Shown: positions 33,796 to 39,780 of the stretch, piece after piece
Layout: each line of letters begins with the position of its first letter
Position numbering within the stretch: position 1 is the first letter of the stretch
Assembly: GCA_028718985.1 (NCBI GenBank)
Contig: JAQUKQ010000014.1
Coordinates: 1-39,780 of the forward strand
DNA length: 39,780 nt
Source of the DNA: Desulfobulbaceae bacterium
Lineage (GTDB): Bacteria > Desulfobacterota > Desulfobulbia > Desulfobulbales > VMSU01
Direction of reading: 5' to 3'
Position numbers and translations under genes: made by a program
Notes under the pieces: generated by a model
Told to the model about the DNA's origin: nothing
The model's input: the letters and a program-made list of their open reading frames with translations, nothing else
Databases searched by the model: none

Positions 33796-35466
33796 TCAGT
33801 ACCGTAAAAAAACGTAGCCATCCCGGCCGCTGTCGTCGATTTCGCGTGGAAGAGGCAGTTTGTCTGCCCACCGTCGGTAATTTCTGGCCCGTGCGATGAG
33901 GACGATATTGTTTGGATTGGCAAGGATTTTTGACTTGGTTGCGGTCAAATCAAGGAGTCGGGGTGAAACATCGGCATAGTTCATGCCGTAGGTAAGTTCT
34001 CCGGCCTCCTCGATCAGGAGGACATCGGCGCGTTTCAAAAACCAGCAGACCGCCCGCAAGGTGTCTTCATCGGAGAGGACGATGGTGTGGACTGAGACTT
34101 CCTCTTTATGTTTGCGGAGCAAGGAGCCTGGCGATTTTTTTTCGATGGAGAGATCGGGCATGATGAAGGGGGCCATGCCGAGGAGGAGTGTCATGCTCAG
34201 CCCGTAGAGGATGATCTTATTACCGAAGGTTTTTGCTTTGTAGGCGGCGAGCGGCAGGAGGGTCATACTCGTGAGGCAAACTAGGGCCAGGAGCCATTGC
34301 CAGTTCTTGCTGTAGGGGGCGGCAACGCCATTTATACCAATCACTTGGATTGCAATGAAGGCGAGAGCCAACACGCCAAAGAGGATGAGTAACAAGCAAG
34401 CGCCGAATTGGAAGAGTCTTTGGCGGCCGGAGCGCAGTCCTGCCAGGAGCCCGAGACTGACCAGGATGGCAAAAGGTGGGAAGCAGGGCAGGATATAGGT
34501 CAGCAGCTTGCCGGAAGAGAGAGAAAAAAAGAGAAAAGGCAGACATAACCAACAGAGGCTAAAGCGGATGAGCTGACTCGTCTTGCGAGGGGGGGTGTCT
34601 TTTTGTAGGCCGAGGGCAGCTGCTGGCACCAAAAAGGTCCAGGGGAGGAACATAGCTGGCGCGCTGATAAAAAAGAACCAGAACGATTCAGCGTGCTGGG
34701 CTTTATTGCCGCCCAGGAAGCGTTGGACATGTTCGTGCCAGAAGAAGAAATTCCAGAAGTCGGGCTGTTGGGCGTGAATGGCCAGGCTCCAGGGGAGAGC
34801 GGTGAGGGTGGCGATGAGGAGCGGCAGCCAGGCGAGGCCGATAAGATCGCGAAAGCGCCGCTCCCAGATGAGGTAGGCACCCATGCTGATGGCTGGAACG
34901 ACCAGGGCAAGGAAGCCCTTGGTCAGAAAGGCCAGGCCGCAGCTGATACCTGCACCGATCAATAGCCAGCGCTGGCGGGAAGAACCACGCTGGGCTTGGC
35001 TGGCCAGAAAAAAACAGGACATGGTAAGTGTTAAGGTGCAGGCGAGCATCGAGTCCAAGATACTAAAGGTGCCGATGGCCGTGACCTCCAAACAGGTCAG
35101 GAAGACGAATCCGGCGATAGAGGCTGCCCATATCTCCTCACGAAGACAGGCTTGACGGATTATGAGCATGATGAGCAGGGTGCTCAAACCAACGCTCAAA
35201 GCCGAGGGCAGGCGAACGGCAAAGGCGTTTTCACCGAAGGCCATGATTGAGATCCCGTTCAGCCAATAACCAAGGGGAGGTTTCTCGAAGTAGCGGAGGC
35301 CATTCAAATGGGGAGAAATCCAGTTGCCGGAAGCGATCATCTCCCGGGGCACTTCTCCGTAGCGGGTTTCGTCAGGTTCCATTAGTGGGCGAGCACCTAA
35401 TGGAAAGAGGTAGATAGCGATAAATAGAGAGAGGATCAGGAGATTGAGTTTACTTTTGCTGGTCAT
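33796..35466 (-). CDS. arnT: lipid A aminoarabinose transferase ArnT (GT-C family)
   Basis: An integral membrane glycosyltransferase that moves 4-amino-4-deoxy-L-arabinose from its undecaprenyl carrier to lipid A on the periplasmic side, giving polymyxin resistance. The start has the family's catalytic loop PDETRYGEVPREM, then ASGNWISPHLNGLRYFEKPPLGYW (in pieces), as in E. coli ArnT. About a dozen membrane helices follow, with a periplasmic C-terminal domain. The 556 residues match the family length. It overlaps arnD by four bases at its start. It is the last gene of the operon before the strong hairpin; arnE/F are absent. Confidence 0.92.
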   Translation of the reverse strand: MTSKSKLNLLILSLFIAIYLFPLGARPLMEPDETRYGEVPREMIASGNWISPHLNGLRYFEKPPLGYWLNGISIMAFGENAFAVRLPSALSVGLSTLLIMLIIRQACLREEIWAASIAGFVFLTCLEVTAIGTFSILDSMLACTLTLTMSCFFLASQAQRGSSRQRWLLIGAGISCGLAFLTKGFLALVVPAISMGAYLIWERRFRDLIGLAWLPLLIATLTALPWSLAIHAQQPDFWNFFFWHEHVQRFLGGNKAQHAESFWFFFISAPAMFLPWTFLVPAAALGLQKDTPPRKTSQLIRFSLCWLCLPFLFFSLSSGKLLTYILPCFPPFAILVSLGLLAGLRSGRQRLFQFGACLLLILFGVLALAFIAIQVIGINGVAAPYSKNWQWLLALVCLTSMTLLPLAAYKAKTFGNKIILYGLSMTLLLGMAPFIMPDLSIEKKSPGSLLRKHKEEVSVHTIVLSDEDTLRAVCWFLKRADVLLIEEAGELTYGMNYADVSPRLLDLTATKSKILANPNNIVLIARARNYRRWADKLPLPREIDDSGRDGYVFLRY

Positions 35467-36377
35467 TGGTTCTCCATCGACCCTTGCCAGGAGAGCCAGC
35501 CGTCTCGGCCTGGGATTTCTTTGCGGAGCATGGGTGTAGTTGGGATGTCATCACAATCTGCTAAGAGGGCGCCTAAGGCGACAAAATGTATTTTTCGTTG
35601 TGCCGCCTGTTGCAGAAAAGCAGAGAACAGTTCTAGGCAGCTCAGCCCTTCGGCTTCGGCGTGGATGGTTAAGACGTTGAGCTTGCCTGTCCGCAGAAGC
35701 TTAAGGAGAAAATCGTTATAGTTATTGACGTTGATACCGTTCTGGCCAATGATCTCGTCAAAGGTTGGCAGGGTGACAGGGATCTGGATGGGACCCGCAG
35801 GCCGGTTGTCGTGCAGTGGCAAGAAGATCGAATCTCCTCGGCAGTCGGAGGCATAGCGTAAGGGGAACGCGCCGCGGGAGGCGAGGGCGGCGGCCGATAA
35901 CCGCCAGGCTGGGGCCGCGGCACAATCAACTGTTTGGTTGGTGATGGCGGTAAGTCTTGCCAGGCCACGTTTGGTGTCAGCCTCAATTTCCGTTTGGCTC
36001 AACTGCTCAATTTTGGTTTGCCAGCGGTGGTGGTCCCAGGCGTGGAAACCGATTTCATGGCCGGCGTTGGCACATTGGCGAATCTCGGCTGCTGCTCTGT
36101 CCGCAATGTTTGGACCGGGCCAGAATGTCCCTTTGAAAAGAATGTCCCAGCCGTAGAGGTTAGCGGCCTTGGAGCGCAGCATTTTTTTCAGAAAGGCTGG
36201 GCGAAACAGACGCCAGAGGTTGCGGCCCATGTTGTCCGGCCCCACCGAAAAGAAGAAGCTGGCGCGGATCTGGTGGCGGGCCAGCAGATCGACCAGATTA
36301 GGCACCCCACGCTTGGTGCCGCGCAGGGTGTCGACATCGACTCGCAGCCCGACAATGATTTTATCAGCCTTGAACAT
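35463..36377 (-). CDS. arnD: 4-deoxy-4-formamido-L-arabinose-phosphoundecaprenol deformylase ArnD
   Basis: A metal-dependent NodB-like deacetylase that removes the formyl group from the undecaprenyl-linked sugar. GLRVDVDT holds the first aspartates, [19 protein letters not shown] is the ArnD hallmark, [11 protein letters not shown] contains the metal histidines, and LRYASDCRG and TIHAEAEG follow. It matches E. coli ArnD nearly end to end. I use the ATG at 36377 (MFKADK), preceded by GAGGGG; the longer start at 36413 would overlap arnA by 50 bases. It overlaps arnA by 14 bases and arnT by four. Confidence 0.93.
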   Translation of the reverse strand: MFKADKIIVGLRVDVDTLRGTKRGVPNLVDLLARHQIRASFFFSVGPDNMGRNLWRLFRPAFLKKMLRSKAANLYGWDILFKGTFWPGPNIADRAAAEIRQCANAGHEIGFHAWDHHRWQTKIEQLSQTEIEADTKRGLARLTAITNQTVDCAAAPAWRLSAAALASRGAFPLRYASDCRGDSIFLPLHDNRPAGPIQIPVTLPTFDEIIGQNGINVNNYNDFLLKLLRTGKLNVLTIHAEAEGLSCLELFSAFLQQAAQRKIHFVALGALLADCDDIPTTPMLRKEIPGRDGWLSWQGSMENQ

Positions 36378-38355
36378 GCCCCTCTTCAATGGCCTGTTGC
36401 AGGAAGAAATCAAGGGTCTCCTCTACCGATTGGGCAAGCGGTACGGTAGGGTTCCAGCCGAGGACGCTGCGGGCAGCTTGAATGGAGGGTCTTCTGTGCT
36501 GAACATCCTGATAGCCGGAACCGTAAAAGGTCCTGGCCTCGATGGCACGCATGCCTGCGAAGGGAGGGAATTTGTGGCGTAGTGGATGGGCCTCGAATTT
36601 CTCGAGCAGGGTTTCGGCGAGCTCGGCAATCGAGGCTTCGTTGTCCGGATTGCCAATGTTGAAAATCTTGCCGTTACAGCAGTTGTCTTTATTCTCAATG
36701 ATTCGATACAGGCAGTCAATGCCATCCTTGACATCGGTGAAGCAGCGTTTCTGCAAACCGCCATCGACCAAGCGGATGGGGGTGCCTTCCACTAGGTTCA
36801 AAATCAGTTGCGTGATAACCCGCGAACTGCCGATACGAGCCGATTCCAGACGGTCGAGGCGGGCGCCGACCCAGTTGAAGGGCCGGATCAGGGTGAACTG
36901 CAACCCTTTGTGGGAGCCGTAGGCCCAGATCACCCTGTCCAGCATCTGCTTGCTGCATGAGTAGATCCAGCGTTGCTTGCGGATTGGCCCAAGAACCAGA
37001 TTGGACTCCTGTTCGTCGAATTCCGGGTCTTGGCTCATGCCGTAAACTTCCGAGGTCGATGGGAAGATGATGCGCTTGTTGTACTTGGCGCAATAGCGGA
37101 CAATGCGCAGATTCTCTTCAAAATCCAATTCAAAGACCCGTAGTGGATCTTTAACATAGACCGCAGGAGTGGCAATGGCAACCAGCGGCAGGATGATGTC
37201 GCATTTCCTTACGTGGTACTCGATCCACTCTCGGTTGATGGAGATGTCGCCCTCCCGGAAATTGAAGTCGGGCCGTTGCAGGAGCCTGCCGATTGAAGAT
37301 GAGGAGAGGTCCATGCCGAAGACTTCGTACTTGCCACTGTCCAGCAGCCGTTCGCTCAGGTGGTTGCCGATGAAGCCGTCAACGCCGAGAATCAGTACCT
37401 TTTTTTTGCGGAGACGTTCGGTCTGCAGGGCAGTGGGACTGGAGAGCCGCATGTCTTCGACCAGGTTCAGCTCCTCCGCCAACTGACTGCCGTTGATGAA
37501 AACCCCTCCGTCGCCTTGACCCGCTTCGATGCGGATGGCTCCTTCGCCACATGCGATGACGAGTGGTGAGGCCGAGAGAACGGTGCCGGGCTTGGCGTTG
37601 GCGCGGCCTGCTTCAATCGCCGCCGACCAGACCATCAGTTTGCGGTTGCCGATAAAACTGAAAGCTCCTGGGTAGGGGCGGGTTACTGCCCTCACCAGGT
37701 TGCGGACAGTGCAGGCCGGCTGATTCCAGTCGATCTCCCCGTCGGCGGGTTTTCTGCCGCCGAAGTAGCAAGCTTTGCTCTTGTCTTGGGGAAGACGTTG
37801 GCCTTGCCCCTTTTTGATCAGTGGCAGGGTTTGGTCGAGAAGTTCGGTCGCTTTGGCCGTCATCTTTTGATGCAGGGTGTGGGCGGTGTCCTCGTCGCTG
37901 ATAGCGAGTCGCGATTGGCCAACGATATCACCGGCATCGGGTTTGATCGTCATGTAGTGCAGGGTAACGCCGGTTTCGGTCTCGCCATGCACCAAGGCCC
38001 AGTTCACCGGGCAGCGGCCTCGATACTTTGGCAACAGTGAGCCATGCAGGTTTAAGGCACCAGCGGGGGGCAAGGCCAGGATATCGGCACCAACCATGTT
38101 TCGATAATAGAAAGAGAAAAGGATATCGGCGTCCAGTGACTTGATCCTCTCTACCCACAGGGGATGATTGATGTTTTCCGGGGCGTGTACCGGGATGCCG
38201 TGGCTAGCGGCAAGTTCGGCTACCGATTCGAACCAGAGGTTTTCGTTTGGGTCGTCTTGGTGGGTGAAAACTGCGGCAATTTCGTAGCCGTGATTGATAA
38301 GCGCCCGGATGCCGGCGCAGCCGATATTGTGGTAAGCAAGGACAATGGCTTTCAT
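36364..38355 (-). CDS. arnA: bifunctional UDP-glucuronate decarboxylase/UDP-Ara4N formyltransferase ArnA
   Basis: A 663-residue two-domain enzyme. The N-terminal formyltransferase (about 1-300) has [12 protein letters not shown] and the downstream acid in KPDAGDIVG. The C-terminal dehydrogenase/decarboxylase has [13 protein letters not shown] for NAD, the catalytic STSEVYG and the Y-x-x-x-K in [11 protein letters not shown]. coli ArnA is 660 residues. I start it at the ATG at 38355 (MKAIVLAYH), since a longer reading to 38565 would run into arnC and lacks homology. It sits between arnC and arnD, as in the enterobacterial order. Confidence 0.95.
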   Translation of the reverse strand: MKAIVLAYHNIGCAGIRALINHGYEIAAVFTHQDDPNENLWFESVAELAASHGIPVHAPENINHPLWVERIKSLDADILFSFYYRNMVGADILALPPAGALNLHGSLLPKYRGRCPVNWALVHGETETGVTLHYMTIKPDAGDIVGQSRLAISDEDTAHTLHQKMTAKATELLDQTLPLIKKGQGQRLPQDKSKACYFGGRKPADGEIDWNQPACTVRNLVRAVTRPYPGAFSFIGNRKLMVWSAAIEAGRANAKPGTVLSASPLVIACGEGAIRIEAGQGDGGVFINGSQLAEELNLVEDMRLSSPTALQTERLRKKKVLILGVDGFIGNHLSERLLDSGKYEVFGMDLSSSSIGRLLQRPDFNFREGDISINREWIEYHVRKCDIILPLVAIATPAVYVKDPLRVFELDFEENLRIVRYCAKYNKRIIFPSTSEVYGMSQDPEFDEQESNLVLGPIRKQRWIYSCSKQMLDRVIWAYGSHKGLQFTLIRPFNWVGARLDRLESARIGSSRVITQLILNLVEGTPIRLVDGGLQKRCFTDVKDGIDCLYRIIENKDNCCNGKIFNIGNPDNEASIAELAETLLEKFEAHPLRHKFPPFAGMRAIEARTFYGSGYQDVQHRRPSIQAARSVLGWNPTVPLAQSVEETLDFFLQQAIEEGHVQG

Positions 38356-38431
38356 GGAAATAGTAGACCTCTCGAGAGTCAAGTGAATAGGAGTGAGCAA
38401 ACCAGACTTTTTCTTGGTGCGGCGTGGAGTG

Positions 38432-39391
38432 CTACTGCGAAGGGGGATTCGGTTGGCGTAAGCCAATGATTTCTTCAATAAAATATCTGGGCCGATTCCG
38501 GACATCTTGATAGATACGACCAATGTACTCTCCGAGGAGACCCATGGCGATGAATTGCGCACCAATCAGGACGAAGAGTGGTGAAAAGAGGGTGAAGACG
38601 CCGTTTACCGCCCAGGTGGAGCCATAGATCAGGCGCATAGCCATCAGGAAGAGGCCGAAGCCCATGCCGCCGGCGGCGACGATACAGCCGGTCAGTGACA
38701 GCATTCGGAGTGGAAAGGTCGACATCGAAGTCAGGAGATCGAATTGCAGGGAGATGAGCTTGATCAGGCTATACTTCGATTCCCCCTGCTGTCGCGCCTC
38801 GTGTTTGACAGGGATCTCGGAAGTTGTGCGGGCGAAGCTGTTGGCCAGGATGGGGATGAATGTCGAGTGTTCTCGGCACTGCAGCATGGCGTCTACCATC
38901 GGTCGGCTGTAAGCGCGGAGCATGCAACCGTAATCGTGCATCATCACTCCGGTGGCCCGCCGTACCGCTTTGTTGATCATGCTGGAGGCCAGTCGCCGAA
39001 AGAGTGAATCCTGGCGGTGCTGGCGGACGGTGCCGACAACGTCGACACCGCGAGCCATTTCGCGCACCAGGTTGGGGATCTCCTCTGGTGGATTCTGGAG
39101 GTCGGCATCCAGGGTGACGATGATCTCGCCTTTGCTCTGCGCAAGTCCTGCCATGACGGCGGCGTGTTGGCCGTAATTACGGTTCAAGATGACCCCTATG
39201 ATCTCGGGGTTGCGGTCTGCTGCCTCACGAATCAAGCGGGCGGAATCGTCGCGGCTGCCATCGTCCACCAGAATGATTTCAAAGGGTTTTGTCAAAGGCC
39301 AACAGGCGGCCAGTGTGCGGCTAATGAGTTCGTTTAGGCAGGCGGATTCGTTATACACTGGAATGACAACCGAGAGTATGATCTTGTTCAT
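38432..39391 (-). CDS. arnC: undecaprenyl-phosphate 4-deoxy-4-formamido-L-arabinose transferase ArnC
   Basis: A GT2 glycosyltransferase that loads formylated aminoarabinose onto undecaprenyl phosphate at the inner membrane. The 319 residues show [20 protein letters not shown], the nucleotide-sugar motif [12 protein letters not shown], and two C-terminal helices ([18 protein letters not shown] and [15 protein letters not shown]) followed by [15 protein letters not shown]. It overlaps arnB by four bases (ATGA), showing tight coupling, and is followed by arnA after about 76 bases. Confidence 0.94.
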   Translation of the reverse strand: MNKIILSVVIPVYNESACLNELISRTLAACWPLTKPFEIILVDDGSRDDSARLIREAADRNPEIIGVILNRNYGQHAAVMAGLAQSKGEIIVTLDADLQNPPEEIPNLVREMARGVDVVGTVRQHRQDSLFRRLASSMINKAVRRATGVMMHDYGCMLRAYSRPMVDAMLQCREHSTFIPILANSFARTTSEIPVKHEARQQGESKYSLIKLISLQFDLLTSMSTFPLRMLSLTGCIVAAGGMGFGLFLMAMRLIYGSTWAVNGVFTLFSPLFVLIGAQFIAMGLLGEYIGRIYQDVRNRPRYFIEEIIGLRQPNPPSQ

Positions 39392-39780
39392 GAGGCAAGT
39401 ACCTCCTTGATGCTCGCCACCACTTGGTCGACGTCGTCTTCTTTCATGGCCGGGAAGAGGGGGAGCGAGCAGATGCGTTCTGAATTCCAGTCGGTGCAGG
39501 GCAGGGCGCCTGCAGACGTTTTCATGGTTTCACGGTAGTATTTCTGACTGTGCACTGCACGAAAATGGAGGCCGGTGCCGATGTTTTTGGCTTTCAGTCG
39601 ACTCATGAACTCATCACGGCTCATGCCAGCTTGTTCGATATTGAGGCGGATGATGAACAGGTGCCAGGCGTGGCGCATAGGCCAGCTTGGCACAGCAAGC
39701 GGGCTGATCTCGTCGATTTCGGCAAGCTGGTCGAGATAGCGTTGGGCAAGGATTGCACGGCGCTCGATAAAGCCATCCAG
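39388..39780 (-). CDS. arnB: UDP-4-amino-4-deoxy-L-arabinose aminotransferase ArnB, C-terminal part
   Basis: The last ~130 residues of a PLP aminotransferase, first gene of the operon; the rest lies past the window end. The visible part aligns with E. coli ArnB at [20 protein letters not shown] (here [10 protein letters not shown]), SQKYYRE and the near-terminal [14 protein letters not shown]. It makes UDP-4-amino-4-deoxy-L-arabinose from the 4-keto sugar produced by the ArnA dehydrogenase. Its stop overlaps the arnC start. Confidence 0.92.
   Translation of the reverse strand: MDGFIERRAILAQRYLDQLAEIDEISPLAVPSWPMRHAWHLFIIRLNIEQAGMSRDEFMSRLKAKNIGTGLHFRAVHSQKYYRETMKTSAGALPCTDWNSERICSLPLFPAMKEDDVDQVVASIKEVLAS

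Overview
The window is about 40 kb of a Gram-negative chromosome with moderate GC. It encodes a cbb3-type oxidase with its full assembly kit, an RpoH-type sigma factor, a lipid A aminoarabinose (arn) operon, a bacteriohemerythrin and rubredoxin remains. This mix of lipopolysaccharide modification, oxygen-coping genes and signalling proteins suits an anaerobic or microaerophilic Desulfobacterota-type bacterium, perhaps near Desulfobulbales. That placement is an inference from gene content only. Genes are dense, and I saw no tRNA, rRNA, CRISPR array or intact insertion sequence.

Layout. 1-1501 (minus): elongation factor P and its lysyl-ligase EpmA, the latter cut by the window edge. 1640-1874 (plus): a frameshifted scrap of a group II intron maturase. 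1880-5489 (minus): aminopeptidase N and a rhomboid protease. 5756-9788: a signalling block with a long RelA/SpoT homologue whose synthetase half looks dead, a lone receiver protein on the other strand, and a CheD-HDOD fusion. 10067-22016 (all plus): an oxygen and redox block with bacteriohemerythrin, a 21-bp perfect hairpin, an Rrf2-type regulator translationally coupled to an unfamiliar AAA+ ATPase, then ccoN, a two-heme ccoO fusion, a ccoQ/ccoS-like peptide, a heme-less ccoP remnant, ccoG, ccoH, ccoI, ccoS, a SafE-like membrane protein and a glutaredoxin. 22017-22575: homopolymer tracts and a rubredoxin gene broken by a 4-base duplication.

22576-31326: mostly housekeeping genes. These are lepA (minus), rpoH, a sugar aminotransferase, a 33-residue membrane peptide, greA, a TetR regulator with a FadR-like operator, a purD-purE fusion and a tsaC/sua5 gene. 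31439-33199 (minus): a secreted protein with four nearly identical fibronectin type III repeats. 33796-39780 (minus): arnB-arnC-arnA-arnD-arnT with overlapping ends, ending at a strong hairpin; arnB runs off the window.

How it fits together. The centre looks like an oxygen-response island: hemerythrin binds O2, a cysteine-bearing Rrf2 regulator probably senses redox, NO or iron status, and the oxidase operon respires trace oxygen with an unusual distribution of cytochrome c hemes. The best candidates for something undescribed are the Rrf2-AAA+ pair (10588-13359) and the reorganised CcoO/CcoP subunits (14931-16437). Secondary candidates are the hydrolase-only RSH protein and the CheD-HDOD fusion.
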